A stretch of DNA of 12,406 nt, taken from NCBI GenBank assembly GCA_028278625.1, contig JANQDY010000139.1, forward strand, positions 1 through 12,406, given 5' to 3'. Origin of the DNA: Thermodesulfobacteriota bacterium (GTDB taxonomy: Bacteria; Desulfobacterota; DSM-4660; Desulfatiglandales; Desulfatiglandaceae). A program made the translations under genes and the position numbers. Of this stretch, positions 6,268 through 12,406 are shown in pieces. The notes beneath the pieces are model-generated. The model searched no databases and had not been told where the DNA came from. It saw nothing but the letters and a program-made list of their open reading frames with translations. How positions within the stretch are numbered: position 1 is the first letter of the stretch; the number at the start of each line of letters is the position of its first letter.

Positions 6268-8379
6268 TCACCTGAATATTAACAGCAAACCGCTCGAGGC
6301 TTTCACCAGGATGAGCAGAAATACCGCTATTGCCACTCCCCACAAAGGTATCATGAGGGTTCCCACGGCCAGTGCGCCGATGGCCGCACCACACAGGTCA
6401 GCGGCCAGGCATCCGGCCGCCGGGCTTTGATCTTCACCGATCAAGCCCGTTGCCGCAGGGAACTGAAGCCCGGCAAAAAAGGAAAAAACGAAACAGAAGA
6501 TCAGAAACCATGCGGGGTGGAGCGCAACTCTGAACCAACCGGACCACAACAGGAAAAGCACTGAGAGGACCAACATGGCGATTTCCGACAGTCCTGCTTT
6601 CAGCTTGTTTCTGCTGCGCCATTTGACACCCGTTACGGCCCCTGGCAAAAGTCCCAGCAAGAAAGCCGTGATGATCAACCCGATCATTGAATAAATATAA
6701 CCATAGATGATCTGGAATGCAAAAATGATCGCCATCTCCATGCCCATGGTTGTAAAACCGGTTGAAAAGAGGAGGTATTCCTCCTTTTTCATGAAGATGA
6801 AATAGGTCATGAGCAACCCGGCAAGAGTCCAGATGAAAGCCTTGGGTGAGGTGACATGACGGGTGAACCATTCTCCAAAGACCAAGTACATGAGGCGGGG
6901 ATTGAAGTCCGTGTTGATGGTTTTGTATTGAAGCAGCTTTTCTTTCAGCGCTCTAATCCGCTCTTTGGTGACATTGCCGTGAAAATAGCCGTCAATATAG
7001 GCGGTCTCAACCCCTTTTGACCTCAATTTCTCTGGAATTTGAGTGGAAAGGGGCGCGTCGCTCATGAGAAAAGAGGCCTGCTCACCGGGAAGGACCAGAA
7101 CGTGTCGAAAGTGCCTTTTAAGCGTCTCATAAAGAACGGATAGTTTCCGTTTTTGAAGGGGGCTCAAGTAATTTGGAGAATAATTCATGCTCAACGCCAG
7201 GATGCCCTTTTGCCTTAGTACCTGTTTTACCACGGCAAAAAATTCATCGGTGTAAAACCGGTTCGCCTGAAAGGTGTCAGGTTCGGGAAGGTCTAAAATC
7301 ACTGCGTCATACCGGTTGCCGGTCGTCTGTATGTGTCGCCTGGCATCCGTGTTGATAATGTTTAGGAACCGAAATTCCGGAATCATTTTAAGGGACGCCG
7401 CTGTTTGTGTGAGCGCGGGGTCCAGTTCCACATAGTCCACCAGGACCGGATTGTGTTTGTCGATTTCCAAAAGGGTGTCACCCATCCCACCTGAAACCAG
7501 CAGCACCTTTTCCACGTTTTCCAGTTGGCTCAAAGGGTAATGGATTTTTTCCTCGGCCTCGATAAGGTTGCTGCCGGAATAAAGGGGTGTGCCTGATTCC
7601 CAGAAGGTGTATTGCGGCCCTTCTTTTGACACCACAATACGTCCGAAGGGGGATTCCGCATATTTTACAATATGCCCGTATTGCCCCTTAAGGGTTTGTA
7701 TTTCCGCCGACGGCATTAGTGCCAGCACGAAAAAAAGGGCGGTCATCGGTATGGCGAAAAACAGAAAACCCCGGCGGTTAAAAAGCCCCATCATCAGAAT
7801 GGTCACGAGGATCAGAAAAGCGGCGGTGAGGGCAATGAGGACAAAGGGTTTAAACCAATAAACCAACAAAAAACTGAAGAGAGCACCCCCCAGGATGTCT
7901 CCAAAACTGTCGGTGATGTAGAGTTCTCCACTTTCAAAGGGGATGTGGAAATGATGAAAAAGTTTCTGGGTATAAGGAAGAATAAAGCCGGTGAGAAGAC
8001 AGTAGGGCGCAATGGTCACTGCGATATAGAGCAGAATGGGATAAAACCCCGGACTCACACCGTGGGTGAAAAAGGATTCCCTGAAAATCCGAATTCCTGC
8101 AATCTGCAGCAGGGGCCAGACGCCGATAATAAGGGTCAGCACCAAGTAGGTGCCAAGGGATGCCTTCTTAAAGCATTTGGTTAAAAGCGTTCCCAGGCCC
8201 GTCAACACCAGCCAGCAGAAAATCACAAGGCTGATAGTAATTTCGTTTCCGTGAAACTGGCTTAGAAACTCCCGAATGGTGATGATCTGTGTGGTAACGG
8301 ATGAAATGCCCACTCCAACAATGGATGCCATTGCCAAGGGACGAAAATACTGGCGAGAAATGGCGCCATCCGGGTGCAT
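6268..8379 (-). CDS. Membrane-embedded spermidine-synthase-like protein (transmembrane - aminopropyltransferase fold - transmembrane)
   Basis: 703 residues. The N-terminus holds about seven hydrophobic helices (roughly 14-220), including a family-like pattern around ITIREFLSQFHGNE. A soluble Rossmann-type domain (about 245-445) resembles spermidine synthase: LVSGGMGDTLLEI (294-306) at the nucleotide-binding loop, DYVELDP (315-321) with the acidic residue that usually contacts the cofactor ribose, DARRHI (345-350), and DLPEPDTFQANRFYTDEFF (363-381) at the catalytic loop. A second block of membrane helices follows (about 512-703). True spermidine synthases usually show GGGDG and a D-x-x-D-P loop. 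Here GGMGD and DLPEP differ, so the substrate may not be putrescine. Start and stop overlap amrA as TAATG, and amrS follows after 6 bp, so it is co-expressed with both. It may be an aminopropyltransferase or another group-transfer enzyme acting at the membrane; the substrate is unknown. Confidence 0.85.
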   Translation of the reverse strand: MHPDGAISRQYFRPLAMASIVGVGISSVTTQIITIREFLSQFHGNEITISLVIFCWLVLTGLGTLLTKCFKKASLGTYLVLTLIIGVWPLLQIAGIRIFRESFFTHGVSPGFYPILLYIAVTIAPYCLLTGFILPYTQKLFHHFHIPFESGELYITDSFGDILGGALFSFLLVYWFKPFVLIALTAAFLILVTILMMGLFNRRGFLFFAIPMTALFFVLALMPSAEIQTLKGQYGHIVKYAESPFGRIVVSKEGPQYTFWESGTPLYSGSNLIEAEEKIHYPLSQLENVEKVLLVSGGMGDTLLEIDKHNPVLVDYVELDPALTQTAASLKMIPEFRFLNIINTDARRHIQTTGNRYDAVILDLPEPDTFQANRFYTDEFFAVVKQVLRQKGILALSMNYSPNYLSPLQKRKLSVLYETLKRHFRHVLVLPGEQASFLMSDAPLSTQIPEKLRSKGVETAYIDGYFHGNVTKERIRALKEKLLQYKTINTDFNPRLMYLVFGEWFTRHVTSPKAFIWTLAGLLMTYFIFMKKEEYLLFSTGFTTMGMEMAIIFAFQIIYGYIYSMIGLIITAFLLGLLPGAVTGVKWRSRNKLKAGLSEIAMLVLSVLFLLWSGWFRVALHPAWFLIFCFVFSFFAGLQFPAATGLIGEDQSPAAGCLAADLCGAAIGALAVGTLMIPLWGVAIAVFLLILVKASSGLLLIFR

Positions 8380-9086
8380 TATTCCTCAAAAGCCTGTACC
8401 TGATAGGTGGAGACTTCCAGGTCGTCTGTCTCCCAGGCGTTTTCCGCCAGGCCTGCTTTGAGGCAGAGATGATTCAAAAACCCCCTTTTATCAGATAGTT
8501 GCTCCCACACCTGGGGAAGGAAGGTGGACTGGTGAAACCCCTTTTTGATAATGACACCGTCAACGCCCGGTCTGAGTTTGCCCAAAAGATCTTGGGCGTC
8601 GGTGTAATGAAGGGGCTTTGGTTCGGTCAGAATGCTGATTTCGATGTGGACATCCTTCCATTCCTTCAGGTTCAGCGGCCTGAAGCGCGGGTCCCTGAAG
8701 GCCGCGTTAATGGCGTTTTCCCGTATGCCTTCGATAAGGGATTCCCTGGGGATAATGTGTCCGATGCAGCCCCTAAGGCTTCCGTGGGTCGTAAGGGTTA
8801 CAAAAGTGCCCCTTTTTTCGTTGAACACGGCTGGAAGATCCGCTGTCTCTTTCGAGGTTTCGCTTTCGCCCGAAAGGCGCGCCGAGATGGTTTTTCTCGC
8901 TTCTGAAAGCAGGTATTCCCCTTGTTCCCTGGTCAAGTCTTCACCTTTTGACATGCTTGCCTCCGTTGTCTCGTCCGCATTTGAATTTGCCACCATAAAT
9001 GGTAGGACTGCCATCAAGAAGATGAACAGTATCCAAGAAAGGCGCGCGCCATTAAACAATAATTCCCGACTTCTCCCGGTTTTCAT
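8379..9086 (-). CDS. amrA: AMMECR1-domain protein (AmmeMemoRadiSam system protein A) with N-terminal signal or anchor
   Basis: 235 residues. The AMMECR1 domain spans about 50-230 and shows the hallmark LRGCIG (104-109) and the family-like stretch FRDPRFRPL. Residues 1-15 are basic and 16-36 hydrophobic (LSWILFIFLMAVLPFMVANSNA), which looks like a signal peptide or membrane anchor with a possible cleavage after NA at 36-37; this would put the domain outside the cytoplasm. The ATG at 9086 has AAGGA 8 nt upstream and a good promoter (9110-9138). A second in-frame ATG at 8954 (M45), after the hydrophobic stretch, is preceded by GGAGG at 5 nt, so a cytoplasmic form may also be made. First gene of a three-gene operon with the membrane spermidine-synthase-like protein and amrS. 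The biochemical role of AMMECR1 proteins in this system is unresolved. Confidence 0.9.
   Translation of the reverse strand: MKTGRSRELLFNGARLSWILFIFLMAVLPFMVANSNADETTEASMSKGEDLTREQGEYLLSEARKTISARLSGESETSKETADLPAVFNEKRGTFVTLTTHGSLRGCIGHIIPRESLIEGIRENAINAAFRDPRFRPLNLKEWKDVHIEISILTEPKPLHYTDAQDLLGKLRPGVDGVIIKKGFHQSTFLPQVWEQLSDKRGFLNHLCLKAGLAENAWETDDLEVSTYQVQAFEE
8952..8964 (-). promoter_or_regulatory. Possible internal translation start within amrA
   Basis: On the minus strand GGAGG (8964-8960) lies 5 nt before an in-frame ATG (8954-8952, Met45). Translation from here would give about 191 residues that start just before the AMMECR1 domain and lack the N-terminal hydrophobic segment. The site also encodes Thr-Glu-Ala-Ser, so it may be coincidental. 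Confidence 0.35.
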
Positions 9087-9109
9087 GGTCAGTATCCTTT
9101 TTTGATTTT

Positions 9110-9138
9110 AGTATTAGCCCAAACAGCGTCGGTGTCAA
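9110..9138 (-). promoter_or_regulatory. sigma70-type promoter for the amr operon
   Basis: On the minus strand, a perfect -35 TTGACA (9138-9133) is followed by -10 AATACT (9115-9110, spacer 17) or TAATAC (9116-9111, spacer 16), which matches consensus at 4 or 3 of 6 positions. The predicted start near 9103 leaves about 17 nt of leader that includes the AAGGA ribosome binding site of amrA. Confidence 0.55.
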
Positions 9139-9328
9139 CCGGAAATGATATGAAAGCGGGGTTGGGCCGGTCCTGCGACCTGTCATCCCGGCCTTGATCT
9201 TAGGTTGCCGATGACAATGCTCAACAGAACCAGCCCCTGGGCCACGACGCCAGATGCGCCATATTAATGGATGCCCCTAGCGGAACGTCCGAAACGTTTC
9301 GCGGCCAACTGATTTCAAGCTGAGAATG
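9139..9328. other. Non-coding stretch upstream of the amr promoter
   Basis: No plausible gene was seen on either strand. It contains a perfect 12-base palindrome, CGAAACGTTTCG, at 9290-9301, and an inverted pair GGCCGG/CCGGCC near 9166-9194 with a 17-base loop. Neither has a following T-tract, so neither is a clear intrinsic terminator. The palindrome could be an operator or a methylation/recognition site; its distance from the amr promoter (about 150 bases) makes direct control of that promoter uncertain. Confidence 0.4.
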
Positions 9329-9388
9329 TTAAAAGAACAGGATCCAAATGACGAGGCCCAACAAAATCCATTTGATTTTCTTTTTCAT
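9329..9388 (-). CDS. Probable 19-residue hydrophobic micropeptide
   Basis: The minus-strand ATG at 9388 opens a 19-codon frame ending in TAA at 9329, translating to MKKKIKWILLGLVIWILFF. It has a basic N-terminus followed by 13 almost entirely hydrophobic residues, so it would form a single membrane helix. AGGGGG lies 5-6 nt upstream, and a promoter-like pair (9480-9508) lies about 85 nt further up. Hydrophobic peptides of this shape include type I toxins and small membrane regulators, but it matches none that I recognise by sequence. It could be chance; the composition, ribosome binding site and promoter together argue that it is translated. Confidence 0.45.
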   Translation of the reverse strand: MKKKIKWILLGLVIWILFF

Positions 9389-9403
9389 GAAGCCCCCTTT
9401 CAC

Positions 9404-9417
9404 GGTTAGAGGTTAGA
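9404..9417. repeat. Two tandem 7-base direct repeats
   Basis: GGTTAGA occurs twice head-to-tail at 9404-9410 and 9411-9417, in the leader upstream of the micropeptide. A short hairpin (CTCC-TTGC-GGAG, near 9446-9457) lies further upstream. Possible regulator site or chance. Confidence 0.25.
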
Positions 9418-9479
9418 CTTGTGAGGCGGGTTTTCACAGTTTTTCTCCTTGCGGAGGAATAGTGGGTCAATGGGATAGA

Positions 9480-9508
9480 ATTCTAACGGGAACGGCTGGC
9501 TGGTTCAA
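9480..9508 (-). promoter_or_regulatory. sigma70-type promoter upstream of the micropeptide
   Basis: On the minus strand, -35 TTGAAC (9508-9503, 4 of 6) and -10 TAGAAT (9485-9480, 5 of 6) are 17 bases apart. The predicted start near 9473 gives a transcript with about 85 nt of leader before the micropeptide ATG. It could instead drive a small RNA. Confidence 0.4.
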
Positions 9509-9531
9509 GTCTTTTTTGACATAAGCGGCGG

Positions 9532-9562
9532 AAACCGGAGAATGGTGTAAGAAATCCGGTTT
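9532..9562 (-). other. Stem-loop just after the flavoprotein gene
   Basis: AAACCGGA (9532-9539) and TCCGGTTT (9555-9562) are perfect 8-base inverted repeats with a 15-base loop, beginning 12 bases after the flavoprotein stop. No T-run follows on the minus strand, so it is a poor intrinsic terminator; it may protect the 3' end of the mRNA or aid factor-dependent termination. Confidence 0.4.
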
Positions 9563-9574
9563 GAAGGTTGCTGT

Positions 9575-10675
9575 TCATTCTTCCTGAACGGTGAGCGTTT
9601 CCCGATAAGCATCCCGTAGCGCCTTGGCCAACGGACCTGCACCCTGTTTTTCAGCAATCTTGAGTTCATCCTGGGTTTTGCAGAGCCTTCCGATTGTCTC
9701 GCGCATCGGTTCCAGGCTTTCAAGGTAGACGGATGCGGCCCTGAGCTTATCTCCAAAATGAGCGATGACGGCGTCTGCTGCCAGGAGTCCGCTTTTGAGT
9801 GCCGTGCCGATCCCTTCAAAGGTGATGGGCAGAATGAGTCCGGCGGCATCTCCTGTGAGCAAAACATTCCCTTTTCCAGGTCTAAATGCGCCCGACAACA
9901 ATTCTTCGTGCAGCAGGGCAACATTGCAGCCGTCCCGCTGGATCGGTTTGCTGTCCGGATGGAATCCGTAGGGAGAGAGAATCTTTTCGATATCCTGTCC
10001 AACTTCCCTGAGACCTGAACCCTCAATCAGAAATAGATTCCCCTTGTGATTGACGCCAAGGCGGGGACGTGACAGGTGTTTTGGAAAGAACCAATGAAAG
10101 ATGTCTCTTGGAAGGTCCAGTGCGCCCTGGTAGCACTCCCGGATGGGACCTGAAAACCGCACCTTGAGGTTCGGAAACAGGCTTCTTCGAACAAGGGACG
10201 ATGCACCATCCGCGCCGATCACAAACCGTGCTTTGAGGCCTTCGCGATCCTCCTTCCCGTGTAAGGTCACTCGGCAACCCCCGTCACCCATCTCCATTTT
10301 CGCCACCCGGAACCCATCTTTCAACATGGCGCCGCTACTCACCGCTCCCTGCACCATGAAGAAGTCCAGCTCTTTTCGCCATGAAAACGCCGTGGGCCAC
10401 TCAAGATCCTGAATTTCGTTCCCCACGTAAAATCGATGGCCCGTGAGCATCGGCGGATCGGTCAATACGGATTCAGGAATCCTTCCGAATTCTTCTTCAA
10501 TGATCTGGAGAGCCCACTTCCCCATAATCATGCCCGAGCAAACCTTGTCCCTGGGAAGCTTTCTCTTTTCGACCATAAGGGTTTTCAATCCCTTTTCCGC
10601 ACAACGCTTTGCCGCCGCCGCACCTCCGGGTCCCGCACCCACAACCAATACATCCAGGATCTCTCCCTTTTTCAT
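9575..10675 (-). CDS. Geranylgeranyl reductase family FAD-dependent oxidoreductase
   Basis: 366 residues. The N-terminal dinucleotide-binding fold is GAGPGG (13-18), ending at the acidic E36 that usually binds the FAD ribose. RDKVCSG (42-48) is the family's conserved Cys element. GADGASS (154-160) and GDAAGLILP with following EGIG (275-290) are the other FAD-contact motifs. The family reduces double bonds of isoprenoid chains (archaeal lipids, chlorophyll, menaquinone) or acts as a generic flavin monooxygenase-like enzyme. In a deltaproteobacterium the substrate is uncertain, possibly the menaquinone tail. The ATG at 10675 has a strong AAGGAG 8 nt upstream. Single-gene unit, divergent from the hydrolase at 10934, with a stem-loop after its stop. 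No membrane segment was seen; it is probably cytoplasmic or membrane-peripheral. Confidence 0.88.
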   Translation of the reverse strand: MKKGEILDVLVVGAGPGGAAAAKRCAEKGLKTLMVEKRKLPRDKVCSGMIMGKWALQIIEEEFGRIPESVLTDPPMLTGHRFYVGNEIQDLEWPTAFSWRKELDFFMVQGAVSSGAMLKDGFRVAKMEMGDGGCRVTLHGKEDREGLKARFVIGADGASSLVRRSLFPNLKVRFSGPIRECYQGALDLPRDIFHWFFPKHLSRPRLGVNHKGNLFLIEGSGLREVGQDIEKILSPYGFHPDSKPIQRDGCNVALLHEELLSGAFRPGKGNVLLTGDAAGLILPITFEGIGTALKSGLLAADAVIAHFGDKLRAASVYLESLEPMRETIGRLCKTQDELKIAEKQGAGPLAKALRDAYRETLTVQEE

Positions 10676-10933
10676 TTCATATTCTCCTTAAGTTCATTAG
10701 TAGAACATTCATCCACTTAAAGTTTAAACGAATCCGAGGTATAAAGGAATTTATCTGGTCCGGACGTGATCCCCTGTGGTAAAAGCAATGGTAAAGGATT
10801 TAGATGGCAGAAAATTCGGTGCGGAGGAAATCGGCTGATCCCATCGAAAACTGCGTCGCTAAGGGACACACAACCTAATTGAAAAAGGTGTTTTCAGAAA
10901 TCAAGCACAGTATATTAACGGAGAGTTGTTGGT
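10676..10933. other. Divergent intergenic region between flavoprotein and hydrolase
   Basis: 258 bases without a supported gene. It holds the flavoprotein ribosome binding site (AAGGAG on the minus strand, 10689-10684), the GGAGAG site of the hydrolase (10919-10924), a TATATT at 10911 and a TATAAA at 10740 with no well-placed -35 box, and a GTTTAAAC palindrome at 10722-10729. No confident promoter could be assigned to either gene. Confidence 0.4.
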
Positions 10934-11935
10934 ATGTTAAGAATTTTGCCGAACCTATATTGTATCCCCCTTCCCCTTCCCCGCAATCCATTAAAGGAAA
11001 TCAACTGCTATGTACTGACGTCAAAGGACCGAAATCTCATCATCGACACCGGGATGAACCGCCCCGCATGTCGTGAAGCCATGGACGCCGGCCTTCATGA
11101 ACTGGGCATCGATATGGAAAAAACGGATATCATTGCCACCCATTTCCATGCCGACCATCAGGGGCAGGTCTTTTATTTGCTGAAAAACGGTTCAAAGGCG
11201 TATATGGGGGCATTAGATGCGGCGTTTCTGATGTCGGGAGCGACCCCCCACGCGCGGAGAGTCCCGATTGTAGCATATGCATCAAAATCCGGAATTCCCG
11301 AAGACGTCCTTTTGGAAACCCGTCAAAACCACCCCGGCCTTAAATACGGTCCGCAACGCTCGGTGGCGTATATCCCCATACGTGAAGGGGATGTTTTTGA
11401 AGTGGGGGACTATTCCCTAAAGGCCATTGAAACACCGGGTCATTCCAGAGGGCATATCTGCCTATATGAACCTGAGAAAAAAATATTGTTTTCAGGGGAC
11501 CACGTTTTAGGAGATATCACACCCAATATACCCGCATGGAATGATGTTGATGATCCTTTAGGAGATTACATTGCCAGCCTCAAGAAAGTGTATGAATTGG
11601 ATGTGGCCCTTTGCCTGCCGGGTCATCGAACTCCCGTAAAATGCTTTAAGGATCGAATATTGGAACTGATCGAGCATCACCGGGTCAGGGCAAATGAGGT
11701 TCTTTCCATTCTGGAAGAAAAACCAAACTGTGCCTATTGGACGGCATCTCAGATGACATGGGACATCGTTTCAAAATCATGGGATGATTTTCCCAGCACG
11801 CAAAAATGGTTTGCCACCGGAGAGACCGTCGCTCACCTGAGATATCTGGAAGAAAAACAGGTTATCCAAAGAGAAATGAAGGGTGGCATCATCTTCTATT
11901 CCACGAAAATGGGAGAACGACTGGCATCTGTTTAG
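10934..11935 (+). CDS. Metallo-beta-lactamase-fold hydrolase with C-terminal winged-helix-like region
   Basis: 333 residues. The metal-binding set is complete: H70, H72, D74, H75 (HFHADH), H170 (TPGHSRGH), D189 (SGDH) and H231 (LPGH). The last 80 or so residues after the catalytic domain look like the winged-helix domain found in LACTB2-type proteins, with a short acidic/helical linker. Such enzymes hydrolyse thioesters, esters or RNA; the substrate is not deducible here. Start ATG at 10934 with GGAGAG 9 nt upstream; no signal peptide, so cytoplasmic. Codon choice seems slightly more A/T-rich than in the genes to the left. It is transcribed away from the flavoprotein and towards the AbrB fragment, 51 bases from that fragment's stop. 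Hydroxyacylglutathione hydrolase is a less likely alternative because of the long C-terminus. Confidence 0.88.
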   Translation: MLRILPNLYCIPLPLPRNPLKEINCYVLTSKDRNLIIDTGMNRPACREAMDAGLHELGIDMEKTDIIATHFHADHQGQVFYLLKNGSKAYMGALDAAFLMSGATPHARRVPIVAYASKSGIPEDVLLETRQNHPGLKYGPQRSVAYIPIREGDVFEVGDYSLKAIETPGHSRGHICLYEPEKKILFSGDHVLGDITPNIPAWNDVDDPLGDYIASLKKVYELDVALCLPGHRTPVKCFKDRILELIEHHRVRANEVLSILEEKPNCAYWTASQMTWDIVSKSWDDFPSTQKWFATGETVAHLRYLEEKQVIQREMKGGIIFYSTKMGERLASV

Positions 11936-11945
11936 AAATGGAGGA

Positions 11946-11968
11946 CTGATTGATTGAAAACCGATCAG
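11946..11968 (+). terminator. Weak stem-loop between converging genes
   Basis: CTGATTG (11946-11952) pairs with CGATCAG (11962-11968), 7 base pairs with one G-T wobble and a 9-base loop, about 10 bases after the hydrolase stop. The T-run expected of an intrinsic terminator is missing, so the call is tentative. Confidence 0.25.
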
Positions 11969-11986
11969 GTATCCGGCCCCTCTATG

Positions 11987-12316
11987 TCATCTGAAGAATA
12001 ATTTATACACCAGGGGCATTGTAAGGATTATGAAGACCAGACGGAAAAAATGGAAGCAGGTGATCACGGTGGCATCCTTTCCACTTTCCAAAGCCACCGC
12101 AACCAGAGCGCTCATGGCGCCGGGACTGGTCCCCAAATAGGCTGTCCCCATATCCAAAATGCCCAATTTGACAAACACCAAGGTAAGCGCAAGCCCCGCA
12201 GCCATCAATAATATGGTGGAAGCGACGATTGGGACGACAACCTTTCCGAAAACCTTGAGCATCTCCGGCTGAAAAGCCGCACCCACCAAAATTCCCAGAA
12301 AGACCTGTAGGGAGCA
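11987..12316 (-). pseudogene. C-terminal fragment of an AbrB-type membrane protein
   Basis: The frame upstream of the stop at 11987 reads LQVFLGILVGAAF, then hydrophobic helices, then TAYLGTSPGAMSALVAVAL and HFFRLVFIILTMPL. This matches the last membrane portion of the AbrB family (the putative ammonia-monooxygenase-like integral membrane proteins), whose hallmark is a TSPGG/A-M segment followed by a histidine-containing helix. Full-length members are over 300 residues and have a duplicated domain; here the frame is closed by a TAA at 12317-12319, leaving about 110 residues, and no ATG is available (a TTG at 12287-12289 is the only usual start). It therefore looks 5'-truncated or frameshifted. 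A single-repeat short protein starting at the TTG is the alternative. Confidence 0.6.
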
Positions 12317-12340
12317 TTACCGGTTTGTTAATAAATTCTT

Positions 12341-12406
12341 TCAAAAACCCTCTAAACTTGCCGCTTTGTAGGTTTGAAAAACTTCGTCATATGTCCCGTT
12401 GTAGAT
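12341..12406 (-). CDS. Last codons of an unidentified gene entering from the right edge
   Basis: One minus-strand frame is open from the window edge to a TGA at 12341-12343 and gives 21 residues (IYNGTYDEVFQTYKAASLEG then F). The sequence looks protein-like, but it is too short to identify. It ends 24 bases before the AbrB fragment's frame begins. It could be the end of the neighbouring gene or part of the same broken gene in another frame. Confidence 0.35.
   Translation of the reverse strand: MYNGTYDEVFQTYKAASLEGF

Noticed and set aside
6434..6871. Minus-strand 145-codon frame
   Set aside because: It is a shifted frame within the membrane spermidine-synthase-like gene, whose own frame carries clear motifs and helices.
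9496..9517. T-run after a short GAAC/GTTC hairpin as a terminator
   Set aside because: The T-run is on the plus strand, but no plus-strand gene precedes it, and the stem has only 4 base pairs.
9516..9543. Plus-strand promoter-like TTGACA-16-GAGAAT
   Set aside because: No gene lies downstream on the plus strand; it would only make antisense RNA to the flavoprotein gene, and the -10 box is moderate.
9505..10026. Minus-strand 173-codon frame overlapping the flavoprotein end
   Set aside because: It is out of frame with the flavoprotein, whose FAD motifs run through the same region, and shows no recognisable domain.
10879..11076. Alternative plus-strand frame at the start of the hydrolase
   Set aside because: It is in a different frame from the complete metallo-beta-lactamase gene, which has the better ribosome binding site and all metal ligands.

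Overview
The window looks like chromosomal DNA of an anaerobic deltaproteobacterium (Desulfobacterota, sulfate-reducer-like). This is inferred from gene content, not from a marker gene: two radical SAM enzymes, the AmmeMemoRadiSam genes amrA and amrS, a membrane-embedded spermidine-synthase-like protein of a type common in anaerobes, and a geranylgeranyl-reductase-family flavoprotein. No rRNA, tRNA, CRISPR array, insertion sequence or phage gene was found.

Layout. (1) Positions 1-3755, minus strand: a tight operon of pgsA (phosphatidylglycerophosphate synthase) followed by two related large GTPases with C-terminal membrane segments. The second GTPase runs off the left edge. A good sigma70-type promoter and a leader stem-loop lie upstream, in the divergent gap before position 3888. 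(2) Positions 3888-5067, plus strand: a radical SAM protein with six extra C-terminal cysteines, overlapped by a 71-residue Cys/His-rich small protein that has its own strong ribosome binding site. (3) Positions 5071-9086, minus strand, ending 3 bp from the previous unit: a three-gene operon amrA - membrane spermidine-synthase-like protein - amrS. Both Amr proteins carry export-type N-termini, and no Memo (amrB) gene is present here. (4) Positions 9087-9574: about 490 bases without a large gene. They hold the amrA promoter, a 12-base palindrome, a probable 19-residue hydrophobic micropeptide with its own promoter, and a stem-loop after the flavoprotein gene. (5) Positions 9575-10675, minus: the flavoprotein. 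(6) Positions 10934-11935, plus: a metallo-beta-lactamase-fold hydrolase with a C-terminal winged helix. (7) Right edge, minus: a 5'-truncated AbrB-type membrane protein fragment and the last codons of another gene.

How the genes may work together. The pgsA-GTPase-GTPase operon joins anionic phospholipid synthesis to a pair of membrane-associated GTPases that resemble bacterial dynamin-like pairs, so a membrane-remodelling or lipid-homeostasis role is the natural hypothesis. The amr operon looks like an envelope-associated version of the functionally unresolved AmmeMemoRadiSam system, with a membrane aminopropyltransferase-like enzyme placed between its two known components. The flavoprotein and the hydrolase are divergently transcribed and may simply be neighbours.
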